A stretch of DNA of 30,307 bases from an uncultured Rhodocyclaceae bacterium (GCA_900549295.1 URNG01000026.1:1-30307); one strand, 5' to 3'; counted from the stretch's first letter, positions 1 to 8,010 are shown. The notes: generated by a model from the letters alone, not told the origin. Made by a program: numbers and translations.

Positions 1-615
1 TTGAAATTCAGCCAGCGGCGTCAGTGGCACCTCGCGCGGCCGCCCGTTTTTTGTGTCCGGAAGAAAAACCACGCCGTGGGTCAGGTCGATCCGCTCCCGG
101 CGGATGCCCACCAGTTCGCCCCGGCGCATGCTGGTCTCGCAGGCCAGGAGGGCGATCATCGGCAATTGCGGCGAGCGGGTGTGCCTGATGATCCAATCCA
201 GTTCAGAGCGCGGGCAATCTTCCTCGCTGACGCCGCGCAGGGTGATCGAATCAAAAAGCCGGCGATCCCGTGCATCGTTCACCGTCGGCCGGCGCACAAG
301 TTCAACGGGGTTGGCCAGCCGCTCCCATCCCCAATCCTTCCGCAGTACCGTGAAGATGTGCGAGAGAAAGGCCAGCCGGCGCACTACGGTGGCCGGGGCT
401 TTGTTTTTCAGCCACTCGTCGCGCAACTGGATCAACGCGCTGGCGCGGATGCGATCCACCGGCCGGCCTGCCAGCGTCGTCGCCAGCCAGATTCTGGCTA
501 TCGACTTTTCGGAGCAGTGGCCCTTTTTCTTGGCCGATACCTCGGCCAGATAGCGGGCGACCACGGCGGTCAATGTGGGGGCTGTCGTGCGGCGGAGGGT
601 GCGGATTGGTTTCAT
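1..615 (-). CDS. Rci/shufflon-like tyrosine recombinase, truncated by window edge
   Basis: The minus strand is open from an ATG at 613-615 to base 1, giving 205 codons without a stop; the C-terminal catalytic part lies outside. Residues 1-100 look like a SAM-like DNA-binding domain. The core begins near residue 115 and shows box I of the tyrosine recombinases, ETSMRRGELVGI, with the catalytic Arg at about residue 164. Segments such as NPVELVRRP, RDRRL and LPDTKNGRPREVPLT resemble, from memory, the Rci shufflon recombinase of plasmid R64 more than ordinary phage integrases. The gene points away from the tail sheath gene, towards the place where P2 phages carry tail-fibre genes. It could invert tail-fibre segments or be a second integrase; only the sequence to the left can decide. 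No clear ribosome binding site is visible. Confidence 0.85.
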   Translation of the reverse strand, partial: MKPIRTLRRTTAPTLTAVVARYLAEVSAKKKGHCSEKSIARIWLATTLAGRPVDRIRASALIQLRDEWLKNKAPATVVRRLAFLSHIFTVLRKDWGWERLANPVELVRRPTVNDARDRRLFDSITLRGVSEEDCPRSELDWIIRHTRSPQLPMIALLACETSMRRGELVGIRRERIDLTHGVVFLPDTKNGRPREVPLTPLAEFQ

Positions 616-743
616 GTCGGAAAAAGCCGGGAATCTACACCCGGAGCGATGTTGTAACCCTCATCGCTACAACACCCGACACTCGCTACGATTACGCGCG
701 CGCGGCACGATTCCTGGGGTATCCACCACCCCCGGAGCATTAC
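616..743. other. Structured divergent intergenic region
   Basis: This 128-bp gap separates the leftward recombinase from the rightward sheath gene. It holds two adjacent hairpins: CCGGG (627-631) with CCCGG (640-644), and AGCGATG (645-651) with CATCGCT (662-668). GTTGTA (651-656) can alternatively pair with TACAAC (668-673). A GGAG ribosome binding site for the sheath gene lies at 734-737. No T-run follows the hairpins, so a terminator is unlikely. Recombinase sites or protein-binding sites are possible. Confidence 0.5.
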
Positions 744-1934
744 ATGGCAACCGACCACCACCACGGCGTGCGCGTCATTGAAATCAACGAAGGCGTGCGC
801 CCCATCCGTACCATCGCCACTGCGGTCATTGGACTGGTCGCCACCGGCTCTGATGCCGATGCCGCTTTCTTCCCCCTCAACCGGCCCGTGCTGGTCACCA
901 ACGTGAATTCGGCCATCGGCAAGGCCGGCACGAAAGGCACGCTGGCGAAATCGCTGGACGCCATTGCCGATCAGTCCAGCCCGCTGATGGTGGTCGTGCG
1001 TATTCCCGATGGCGAGGGCGCGGACGACGAAGCCAAAGCCGCCGACCAGATCAGCAAGACCATCGGCACCACCCTGCCCGACGGCAGCTACACCGGCATG
1101 CAGGCGCTGCTCGCTGCCGAGGCGCAGCTTGGTGTCAAACCGCGCATTCTCGGCTGCCCTGGCCTCGATACCGTCGACGTCGCCTCCGAACTCGCCAGCA
1201 TCGCCCAGGAGATGCGCGCCTTTGCCTACGCCGCCGCCACCGGCTGCGACACCAAGGAACAAGCCGTGCTCTACCGCGAGAACTTCGGCCAGCGTGAAGT
1301 CATGCTCATCTGGGGCGACTTCACCAAGTGGGACACCGCCGCCAACGCCAAAGACACCAGTTGGGCGGTTGCCAACGCCATGGGCCTGCGCGCCAAGCTC
1401 GATGAAGAAATCGGCTGGCACAAGACGCTATCCAACATCGCAGTGAACAGCGTCACCGGCCTCACCAAAGACATCTACTGGGATCTGCAAAACCCGAACA
1501 CCGACGCCGGCTATCTCAACAGCAACGAAGTCACCTGCCTGATCCAGCGCAACGGCTTCCGCTTCTGGGGGTCGCGCACTTGCTCCGACGACCCGCTCTT
1601 CTGTTTCGAGAACTACACCCGCACCGCCCAGGTGCTGGCCGACACCATTGCCGAGGCGCACATGTGGGCTGTCGACAAGCCCATGACCCCGACGCTGGTG
1701 AAGGACATCATCGAAGGCATCAACGCCAAGTTCCGCGAGCTGCGCTCCCTGGGCTACATCGTCGACGCCAACGCCTGGTACGACGAGGAGATCAACACCG
1801 CCGCCACGCTCAAGGACGGCAAGCTCTACATCGATTACGACTACACCCCCGTCCCGCCGCTGGAAAACCTCATGTTCCGCCAGCGCATCACTGACCGCTA
1901 CCTGGCCGAATACGCCACGAAGATCAAGGTTTGA
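744..1934 (+). CDS. FI: Phage tail sheath protein (P2 gpFI)
   Basis: Forms the contractile sheath around the tail tube of a myovirus. The 396-residue product has the same length as P2 gpFI and follows it closely throughout: an HHGV..IEINEG start, then LNRPVLVTNV, GVKPRILG, the WHKTLSN block, CSDDPLFCFENYTRTAQ, AEAHMWAVDKP and the C-terminal DYDYTPVPPLENL. ATG 744 is chosen because it matches the P2 N-terminus and has GGAG seven bases upstream; the open frame runs further upstream without similarity. It heads the tail operon and is followed 12 bases later by the tube gene. Confidence 0.97.
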   Translation: MATDHHHGVRVIEINEGVRPIRTIATAVIGLVATGSDADAAFFPLNRPVLVTNVNSAIGKAGTKGTLAKSLDAIADQSSPLMVVVRIPDGEGADDEAKAADQISKTIGTTLPDGSYTGMQALLAAEAQLGVKPRILGCPGLDTVDVASELASIAQEMRAFAYAAATGCDTKEQAVLYRENFGQREVMLIWGDFTKWDTAANAKDTSWAVANAMGLRAKLDEEIGWHKTLSNIAVNSVTGLTKDIYWDLQNPNTDAGYLNSNEVTCLIQRNGFRFWGSRTCSDDPLFCFENYTRTAQVLADTIAEAHMWAVDKPMTPTLVKDIIEGINAKFRELRSLGYIVDANAWYDEEINTAATLKDGKLYIDYDYTPVPPLENLMFRQRITDRYLAEYATKIKV

Positions 1935-1946
1935 TAGGAGACCGAT

Positions 1947-2456
1947 ATGGCACTGCCGCGCAAACTCAAAAACTTCAATGTCTTCTACAACGGCGACAAC
2001 TTCATTGGCCGCTGCACCGAAGTCGCCCTGCCCAAGCTCACCCGCAAGATGGAGGATTACCGGGGCGGCGGCATGAATGGCAGCGTCAAGGCCGACCTCG
2101 GCATGGAAGGGCTGGAAATCGAGCACACCTACGGTGGCCACGAACGCGACATCTACAAGCAATTCGGCATCCCCAAAGCCGACGGCGTGCTGATGCGCTT
2201 CTCCGGTGCTTACCAGCGCGACGACACCGCCGAAGTCGATGCCGTCGAAATCGTCGTGCGCGGCCGGCACGAAGAAATTGACCCCGGCAGCGGCAAAGCC
2301 GGCGACGACACCGAGCTCAAGGTCAAGAGCACCCTCACCTACTACAAGCTCAGCGTCAATGGTCAGGTGGACGTGGAAATCGACCTCGTCAACTTCGTTG
2401 AAATCGTCGGCGGTGAAGATCGCCTCTCCGAACAACGCACCGCCATCGGCCTCTGA
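1947..2456 (+). CDS. FII: Phage major tail tube protein (P2 gpFII)
   Basis: Stacks into the inner tail tube through which DNA is injected. The 169-residue product matches P2 gpFII in length and pattern: MALPRKLKNFNVF at the start, LPKLTRKMEDYRGGGMNGS, the YQRDDT block, VVRGRHEEIDPGSGK, and an RTAIGL-type end. A strong ribosome binding site (AGGAGA) precedes the ATG. It lies directly after the sheath gene, the conserved order in all P2-like phages. Confidence 0.97.
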   Translation: MALPRKLKNFNVFYNGDNFIGRCTEVALPKLTRKMEDYRGGGMNGSVKADLGMEGLEIEHTYGGHERDIYKQFGIPKADGVLMRFSGAYQRDDTAEVDAVEIVVRGRHEEIDPGSGKAGDDTELKVKSTLTYYKLSVNGQVDVEIDLVNFVEIVGGEDRLSEQRTAIGL

Positions 2457-2559
2457 CCCGTATCAACCCGTATCAACCCATATCACCTCCGTGAAGCCCA
2501 CGTAAAAAATCCAGGCCGGTCTGTGGGTGCCGGCCACCCTTTCTCAACTGGAGAGCCCC

Positions 2560-2883
2560 ATGAACAAAACCGTAACCCTCGACACCCCCATCCAGCGCGG
2601 CGACACCGAACTTGCCACGATCACCCTCTTCAAACCCGCCGGCACCGCCTGGATGCGCGGCGTCAAGCTCACCGACCTGCTGCAGATGGACGCCACCGCA
2701 CTCGCCATCGTGCTGCCGCGCATCACTGAGCCGGCGCTGACCGGTGCCGAGATCAACAACAAGCTCGACCCTGCCGACCTGCTGCAACTCGGGGCCGAGG
2801 TGGCCGGTTTTTTGTTGCCGAAATCAGCGGGCTTGACCGAATCCCTGCCCGAATCGAAGACGCTTGGGCAGACATTGCAGTGA
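2560..2883 (+). CDS. E: Tail assembly chaperone, short form (P2 gpE)
   Basis: A 107-residue member of the P2 gpE tail assembly chaperone family. It is made in two forms; the short one reads through to the stop at 2881-2883. Such proteins are thought to guide tape measure and tube assembly and are absent from the virion. ATG 2560 is preceded by GGAGAG at 2550-2555. The position between the tube and tape measure genes is diagnostic. Near the end, codons GGT TTT TTG create the slippery heptamer T TTT TTG at 2808-2814, which yields the longer E+E' form. Confidence 0.93.
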   Translation: MNKTVTLDTPIQRGDTELATITLFKPAGTAWMRGVKLTDLLQMDATALAIVLPRITEPALTGAEINNKLDPADLLQLGAEVAGFLLPKSAGLTESLPESKTLGQTLQ

Positions 2884-2981
2884 TCTTCCACTGGCCCCCG
2901 GAAACTACCGAGAAATTCAGCCTGCCCGAACTGATCGAGTGGCGCGAACGGGCACGGCTGCGTAGCGGGGTGGAGGAATGA
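2560..2981 (+). CDS. E+E': E+E' fusion by programmed -1 frameshift
   Basis: Ribosomes slipping back one base at 2808-2814 (T TTT TTG) read 2560-2814 in frame 0. They then continue with GTT at 2814 in the -1 frame to the TGA at 2979-2981. The product has about 140 residues, against 142 in P2, if memory is right. The -1 extension includes WADIAVIFHWPP and LPELIEWRERARLR, which resembles the P2 E' segment. E' has no start codon or ribosome binding site of its own, which supports expression only by slippage. The slippery heptamer is the one known from P2. Confidence 0.9.
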
Positions 2982-2990
2982 GTTTTACGG

Positions 2991-3021
2991 GGCGGCCTTG
3001 CGAGCCTCTTTGAAGGCCGCC
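2991..3021 (+). other. GC-rich hairpin between E' and T
   Basis: GGCGGCCTT (2991-2999) is perfectly complementary to AAGGCCGCC (3013-3021) around a 13-base loop. Only a short T-run follows (CCTTTT, from 3028). It lies ten bases after the E' stop and about 90 bases before the tape measure start, which itself lacks a clear ribosome binding site. It may be a weak terminator or an mRNA structure that tunes T expression. Confidence 0.5.
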
Positions 3022-3110
3022 GCCCCACCTTTTACACCGTCAGCGATAACTCCGGGGGCAGCCCGGCACGCGTGGCGATCTTCTGGCCTGATTTTTTACG
3101 AGCCTGCCCA

Positions 3111-5717
3111 ATGAGCAAAGAACTGCGCCTGCGCATCATCATGGATGCCGTCGAGAAGGTGTCCGCTCCGTTACGCCGGATCACTGAAGGCACCCGCTCG
3201 GCAGCCAAGGGGCTGCACGAAGCCAAGGCGCATCTCAAGGGGCTGGAAAGCCAAAGCAAACTGGTCAAATCTTTCCAGGACACAGCGGCGGCCATTAAAG
3301 TCAAAACCAACACCATCAAGCCGCTGCAAGAACGCCTCAAGCAGTTGAAAGCCGAAATGGGCGGTACGCTCACCCCGAGCAAGGCGCTGGTGCGGGAGTT
3401 CGAGCGGGTGCGCAAGGAAACCGCCACGCTCAAGGGCGAGAAAACCAAACTGCTGGAAAAATCGCAGCGCCTGCGTACTGAACTCGAACAGGCCGGCATG
3501 CCGACCAAGGAACTGGCCACCCACCAGAAAAACCTGAAAGAAAAAATCACCGCCGCCACCGCCGCAGTAGAAGCCCAAGACAAAGCTTTCAAAGCGCACG
3601 GCGAAACCCTGAAGAAAGTGGCTGCCGCCAAGGCGCAGTACGACAAGGCGATGGAGACGCGCAACAAAATTGCCGGTGCCGGCATGAGTATGGTGGCAGC
3701 GGGCGGCGCGCTGGGTGCGCCGGCGGTCAAGGCCGCCAAGGATTTTGCGCATCTGGAAAGCGCCATCGCTCAAATGAAGGTTTCGATGATGGGAGCCTCC
3801 GGCACGGTTTCTGCGGAGTTTGATGCGATCTCCAAAAAAGCCGTGGACCTGGGCGGCAAGCTGCCGGGGACGACGGAAGAGTTTGTGCGCGTGGCCACCA
3901 TGCTGAAAAACCAGGGTATGGACGCGACGGACATTCTCAACGGTGGCCTGGAATCTGCTAGCTACTTGGGCGTGATGCTGGAAGGTGACAAGGAGCGCGT
4001 CGCCGAAATCGTTGCCAAGGCCCGTGAAGCCCACGGCCTGACCGGCGCGCAGCTCCCCCAGGCGGCTGACCTGATCCAGCGGGCGAAAACCGGCTTCGGC
4101 CTGACCCCGGATCAGATTTACGAGGCCATGAAATACGTCGCCACCGACCTGAACGCCAAGAACATGGTCGGCAGCATCGATCACATGAAACAGTTTCTCG
4201 CCATCGAGGGTGTCATGGCGCAAAAAGGTAACGAAGGCTCCAGCTTCGGTACCAACTTTGCTCACATGCTCAAATCCATGGCCATGGTGGATAACAAGCT
4301 CGCCGAATCCCGTGGCGCGGAAGGCAAATATGTGCGCGGGCTGCTCGAAGCGCAAAACATCAAGTTCAACTTCTTCAAGGACGGGCAGTTTGCCGGTTTT
4401 GAAAACATGGTTGCTGAACTGGAACGGCTCAAGGTGTTTTCCGACCAGGACCAGGAGCGCATCCTCAAAAAGCTGTTCGACACCGAAGGGATGCGCCCGG
4501 CGCTGACCCTGCTGAAAGACGGTGTGGCCGGCTTCAAGGAAGCCATCGCCACGATGGACGCGCAAGCCAGCCTGGAACAGCGCATCGGCGTCATTCTCGA
4601 AACACTGGAAAACAAGTACGAGGCCATGGAAGGCTCCGCCAACAAACTCAGCACCACGCTGGGCGCGGCGCTCGCCCCTACCCTGTCCCGGCTTTTCGAG
4701 GCCGTTGGCAACGTGCTGGAAAAACTGACGCAATGGGCAGAAGAAAACCCGCGCCTGACCAGCTTCATCATGCACACCGTGGCCGTAATCGCCGGGCTGC
4801 TGGTCGTCTTTGGCGGGCTGGCTCTGGCGGTCGCCGCTGTCATCGGCCCGTTCGCCGTTCTGCGCTACGGCTTTGCCCTTCTCTCCATCAAAGGCGGCGG
4901 CCTGCTCTCCATGCTCATGACGCTGGGCAGAACCGTCCTGCCCAGCGTCGGCAACGCCATCCTGTTCATTGGCCGGGCGCTGATGCTGAACCCCATTGGC
5001 TGGATCATCACCGGCATTGCCGGGCTCGCCTATCTGATCTACCGCTACTGGGAGCCAATCAAGGGATTCTTCATGGGCCTGTGGAGTGAGGTGAAACAGG
5101 CCTTTAGCGGCGGTCTTTCTGGCATCCTGCAACTCATCGCCAACTGGTCACCGATCGGCCTTTTCTATTCGTCTATGGCAGCGGTACTCTCATATTTCGG
5201 GATTGAGCTACCAGGAAAGTTTTCGGAATTCGGTGCGCACCTGATGAACGGATTGGTGAGTGGGATCATGAGCGGGATCCAGTCTGTCAAGAACGTCATC
5301 GGCGGTGCCGCCGCTGAGGTGGTCAGTTTCTTCAAGGAGAAACTCGGCATCCACAGCCCCAGCCGGGTATTCGCCGAGCTTGGCGGCTACACCATGCAGG
5401 GCTTGCAGATGGGCATCCAGGCCGCTGCATCCGGCCCGTTGGGCGCTGTCACCAAGACCGCTGCCGGGCTGGCCACGGCGGGCGCGGTGAGCCTCGGGGC
5501 AACCATGCCGGCGCTGGCCATCGACAACCGCCCTCCCCTCACCGCCGCGCAGGCCGCCGGCGGTGGCGGCATGGCCGGGGCCAGCATTCAGATCATCGTG
5601 CAGCCCTCGCCCGGCATGGATGAGGCCAAGCTCGCCGACCTGGTCGCGCGCAAGGTGGCCGAATTGCAGCATACCCAGGCCGCAGCGCGCCGCAGCCGCC
5701 TGACTGATTCGGACTGA
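3111..5717 (+). CDS. T: Tail tape measure protein (P2 gpT)
   Basis: Sets tail length and probably helps DNA pass the inner membrane. The product has 868 residues, against about 815 in P2. Residues about 20-190 are rich in Lys, Glu and Ala with heptad character (coiled coil). Residues about 205-420 resemble the TP901-type tape measure core. Hydrophobic segments lie near 550-585, 613-647 and 681-698. The C-terminus carries the IHSPSRVFAELGGY block near 746-760, common in tape measure proteins. ATG 3111 (MSKELRLRI) is chosen by analogy with the P2 start; a GTG at 3072 is an alternative. Neither has a convincing ribosome binding site. Confidence 0.93.
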   Translation: MSKELRLRIIMDAVEKVSAPLRRITEGTRSAAKGLHEAKAHLKGLESQSKLVKSFQDTAAAIKVKTNTIKPLQERLKQLKAEMGGTLTPSKALVREFERVRKETATLKGEKTKLLEKSQRLRTELEQAGMPTKELATHQKNLKEKITAATAAVEAQDKAFKAHGETLKKVAAAKAQYDKAMETRNKIAGAGMSMVAAGGALGAPAVKAAKDFAHLESAIAQMKVSMMGASGTVSAEFDAISKKAVDLGGKLPGTTEEFVRVATMLKNQGMDATDILNGGLESASYLGVMLEGDKERVAEIVAKAREAHGLTGAQLPQAADLIQRAKTGFGLTPDQIYEAMKYVATDLNAKNMVGSIDHMKQFLAIEGVMAQKGNEGSSFGTNFAHMLKSMAMVDNKLAESRGAEGKYVRGLLEAQNIKFNFFKDGQFAGFENMVAELERLKVFSDQDQERILKKLFDTEGMRPALTLLKDGVAGFKEAIATMDAQASLEQRIGVILETLENKYEAMEGSANKLSTTLGAALAPTLSRLFEAVGNVLEKLTQWAEENPRLTSFIMHTVAVIAGLLVVFGGLALAVAAVIGPFAVLRYGFALLSIKGGGLLSMLMTLGRTVLPSVGNAILFIGRALMLNPIGWIITGIAGLAYLIYRYWEPIKGFFMGLWSEVKQAFSGGLSGILQLIANWSPIGLFYSSMAAVLSYFGIELPGKFSEFGAHLMNGLVSGIMSGIQSVKNVIGGAAAEVVSFFKEKLGIHSPSRVFAELGGYTMQGLQMGIQAAASGPLGAVTKTAAGLATAGAVSLGATMPALAIDNRPPLTAAQAAGGGGMAGASIQIIVQPSPGMDEAKLADLVARKVAELQHTQAAARRSRLTDSD

Positions 5718-5722
5718 CCACC

Positions 5723-6166
5723 ATGATGAGCGCCATGCTTTGTCTTGGGCAATTCGTGTTCGCCCTCAACACCACCCCCTACCAGAGCCAGCAGCACAGC
5801 CTGGGCTGGCGGCACCCCAGCAACAGCCGTGTGGGCCTGCGCCCGGCGCGGCAATTCATCGGCCCGGACGATGAAATCATGACCCTTTCCGGCGTGCTGC
5901 TGCCCGAAATCACCGGCGGCGAGGAATACCTCGACCTGCTGCGGGCAATGGCCGACACCGGCAAGGCGTGGGTGCTGGTGAACGGCAACGGCGATCTGCT
6001 CGGCCTGTGGGCCATCGAAAAGCTCGATCGCACCCGCACCCTGTTCTTTCAGGACGGCACTGCCCGGCGCATTGAATTCACCCTCTCCCTGGTGCGGGTC
6101 GATGATGACGCGGTCGACGAACTCGGCGATCTCCAGCTCGAGGAAGAACTGCACATCGACCCATGA
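5723..6166 (+). CDS. U: Phage tail protein (P2 gpU)
   Basis: P2 gpU acts at the head-proximal end of the tail and is needed for tail completion. The 147-residue product shares with it the F.F..NT.PYQ start, the W..PSNSR.G motif, LSGVLLPEITGG and the FF.DGTARRIEFTLSL.RVD stretch. The ATG follows the T stop by five bases. The final stop overlaps the D start (ATGA at 6163-6166), indicating translational coupling. Confidence 0.95.
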   Translation: MMSAMLCLGQFVFALNTTPYQSQQHSLGWRHPSNSRVGLRPARQFIGPDDEIMTLSGVLLPEITGGEEYLDLLRAMADTGKAWVLVNGNGDLLGLWAIEKLDRTRTLFFQDGTARRIEFTLSLVRVDDDAVDELGDLQLEEELHIDP

Positions 6167-7275
6167 TCGAACGACGCGGCTACCCCCATCCGCTCTGGCG
6201 TGTTGAACTCGCCGGCGAGGACATCACCCAGCGCCTCCAGCCCCGGCTGATGCAACTCACCCTCACCGACAACCGGGGCATGGAAGCCGACCAGCTCGAC
6301 ATCACCCTCGACGACAGCGACGGCCTGCTCGATCTCCCCACACGCAAGGCCGAAATCCGCCTCGCGCTCGGCTGGGAAGATATCGGACTGATCGACAAAG
6401 GCAGCTACACGGTGGATGAAGTCGAGCACAGCGGCACGCCCGACCAGCTCACCATCCGCGCCCGCAGCGCCGACCTGCGCGAAGGCATCACCGAAAAGAA
6501 AGAGCGCAGCTGGCACAAAACCACCGTGGGCGCGATCGTGCGCAAGATTGCCGCAGAAAATGACCTGGAACCGGCCATTTCTCCGGAACTGGAAGCCCAG
6601 GCCGTTGCGCACATGGATCAAACCAGCGAGAGCGACGCCAACTTCCTCACCCGGCTGGCGGATCTGTTCGATGCCATTGCCGCCATCAAGGATGGGCACC
6701 TGCTGTTTTTCAAGATCGGCTGCGCCATCAGTATCAGCGGGCAGCCCATCGCGCCGGTATTCATCACCCGATCAACCGGCGACCGCCACCGCTTCAGCGT
6801 CGCCGACCGCGATGCCTGCGACGCCGTGAAAGCCACCTACTACGACACCAAAAGCGGAAAAAAAGGCGAGGTCGTCATCACCATCAAAGAGTGGAAGGAA
6901 GAAAAAACAAACCAGACCAGCGGCAAGAAAAAAGAAACGAAAAAGGAAAAAGAAAAAGTCACGCACAGCGCCAACAGCATCAAAACCCTGCGCCACACCT
7001 ACGCCAACCGGACAAATGCTCTGCGCGCAGCGCGCAGCGCGCTGGACAAATCCCGGCGCGGCGCGGCTACGTTCAGCCTGTCGCTGGCCATTGGCCGCCC
7101 GGAAATCTTCCCCGAACAACCCGCCATTGTCAGCGGCTGGAAACCCGCCATCGACGGCGCAGACTGGCTTATCAAAAAGGTCACGCACAACCTGAGTAAC
7201 AGCGGCCTGCTGACCGATCTTGAGCTTGAACTCGCGCTCGGCAACGAGGATGAAGCCGAGGAAGATGAAGCCTGA
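6163..7275 (+). CDS. D: Phage late control/baseplate hub protein (P2 gpD)
   Basis: gpD forms part of the tail hub, the counterpart of T4 gp27. The 370-residue product starts with a beta-rich domain (ITQRLQPRLMQLTLTDNRG, EADQLDITLDD, LALGW). A Lys/Glu-rich linker (KKKETKKEKEKVTH) lies near residues 250-270, and the C-terminus resembles gpD family ends. It closes the tail operon in the P2 order T-U-D and is followed by a terminator at 7324. P2 has ogr next; here the Ogr-like gene is 5.7 kb away. Confidence 0.94.
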   Translation: MIERRGYPHPLWRVELAGEDITQRLQPRLMQLTLTDNRGMEADQLDITLDDSDGLLDLPTRKAEIRLALGWEDIGLIDKGSYTVDEVEHSGTPDQLTIRARSADLREGITEKKERSWHKTTVGAIVRKIAAENDLEPAISPELEAQAVAHMDQTSESDANFLTRLADLFDAIAAIKDGHLLFFKIGCAISISGQPIAPVFITRSTGDRHRFSVADRDACDAVKATYYDTKSGKKGEVVITIKEWKEEKTNQTSGKKKETKKEKEKVTHSANSIKTLRHTYANRTNALRAARSALDKSRRGAATFSLSLAIGRPEIFPEQPAIVSGWKPAIDGADWLIKKVTHNLSNSGLLTDLELELALGNEDEAEEDEA

Positions 7276-7280
7276 AACCT

Positions 7281-7312
7281 TCCACAGAAAACCTGAACAA
7301 ACCTGTGGATAA
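7281..7312. other. Inverted repeat containing a perfect DnaA box
   Basis: TCCACAG (7281-7287) and CTGTGGA (7303-7309) form an inverted repeat just after the D stop. The right arm with its flank, TGTGGATAA at 7304-7312, is the reverse complement of the consensus DnaA box TTATCCACA. A single box can arise by chance and no second perfect box is seen nearby, so no origin is claimed. Confidence 0.4.
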
Positions 7313-7317
7313 CTCGT

Positions 7318-7365
7318 AAAAAAGCCCGGCCATCAAGACGATGCCGGGCTGCTTTGTTTTTGGGC
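7318..7365. terminator. Bidirectional terminator, direct repeat copy 1
   Basis: AGCCCGGC (7323-7330) pairs with GCCGGGCT (7343-7350). A-rich sequence lies on the left and a T-rich run on the right, so it can stop both D transcription and the leftward higBA transcript. The 48-bp block recurs at 8041-8088 with one difference, at 7324. Confidence 0.85.
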
Positions 7366-7367
7366 GA

Positions 7368-7697
7368 TCAGGTCGCCAATTCCCGCAACACACCCGGATG
7401 CGCCTGCGCCACCCGCAGCAGTGTTTTTGCCGCTCCGGAGGGGGCGCGCCGCCCCTGCTCCCATTCCTGCAGCGTGCGCACCGACACCCCCATCAGATCG
7501 GCAAACTGCGACTGCGACAAGCGAGAAGTCAAGCGCGCCTTGGCGACCGGCGATTCCATGACCTGGCCATCCCGGCGCACCACCGACACCCGGCCAACCT
7601 TACCGTCCTGCATTTCGCGGGCGGCTTCCCGCAACTCGGCATCCAGATCGCGCCCGGCATCGCGGGACATCAATTCAGCTTCATTCAATTTCGGCAT
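7368..7697 (-). CDS. HTH antitoxin of a RelE/HigB-type module
   Basis: A 109-residue protein with an N-terminal charged region and a helix-turn-helix at about residues 58-90 (LSQSQFADLMGVSVRTLQEWEQGRR). This is typical of HigA/NadS-type antitoxins that neutralise a RelE-fold toxin and repress their own promoter. Its start overlaps the toxin gene by 17 bases, so toxin precedes antitoxin, as in HigBA. The stop lies three bases from terminator copy 1. The likely operator is the palindrome at 8013-8031. Confidence 0.88.
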   Translation of the reverse strand: MPKLNEAELMSRDAGRDLDAELREAAREMQDGKVGRVSVVRRDGQVMESPVAKARLTSRLSQSQFADLMGVSVRTLQEWEQGRRAPSGAAKTLLRVAQAHPGVLRELAT

Positions 7698-8004
7698 GAT
7701 CAGCCAGCTCCCGTAAAAGATTCAGCGTCGCCGCAGAAATATTCTCCTGTGCGCTCTTGGCGTACACCGTCAACAGCCAGATACGGCCCTTGGCGTCCTG
7801 CACGTAATAGAGCACCCTGACGCCGCCCCGCTTGCCCATTCCGGCACGCGACCAGCGCAACTTGCGCACCCCGCCCGAACCCGGCACCACATCCCCTGCC
7901 TTGCTGTCCTTCGACAGGTAGCGCTGCAACGCAGCCAACTCTTCATCGCTGAAATAATCCTTGGCGTAGCGGGTGAAGATGGGGAGTTCGATAAAGGTGT
8001 GCAT
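7681..8004 (-). CDS. RelE/HigB-family mRNA interferase toxin
   Basis: A 107-residue RelE-fold protein. It shows the IFTRYAKDYFSDEELAALQ start, G..V.PGSGGVRKLRW in the middle and the GVRVLYYVQDAKGRIWLLTVYAKSAQENI stretch, the usual beta-strand core of this family. Such toxins cleave mRNA at the ribosome. It is transcribed first and overlaps the antitoxin gene. A promoter reads towards it at 8011-8038, and its -10 box is so close to the ATG (8004) that the transcript may be leaderless. As phage cargo it may stabilise the prophage or block other phages; that is inference. Confidence 0.88.
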   Translation of the reverse strand: MHTFIELPIFTRYAKDYFSDEELAALQRYLSKDSKAGDVVPGSGGVRKLRWSRAGMGKRGGVRVLYYVQDAKGRIWLLTVYAKSAQENISAATLNLLRELADHAEIE

Positions 8005-8010
8005 GGGAGC

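Noticed and set aside
1..657. Plus-strand 218-codon open frame at the left edge
   Set aside because: It is the shadow of the minus-strand recombinase, whose protein sequence is clearly recognisable; the plus-strand product has no meaningful pattern.
573..743. Upstream extension of the sheath gene
   Set aside because: The extra residues have no similarity to gpFI, and ATG 744 has a ribosome binding site and gives the exact family length.
3171..5132. 653-codon minus-strand frame opposite the tape measure gene
   Set aside because: A GC-rich codon shadow of a well-supported gene; the His/Gln/Gly-rich product lacks domains.
6140..6170. Apparent absence of tail protein X between U and D
   Set aside because: In P2 the X gene lies with the capsid-completion and lysis genes after L, so its absence here is normal.
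7281..7312. Replication origin at the DnaA box
   Set aside because: Only one consensus box and no iterons or AT-rich unwinding region are visible.
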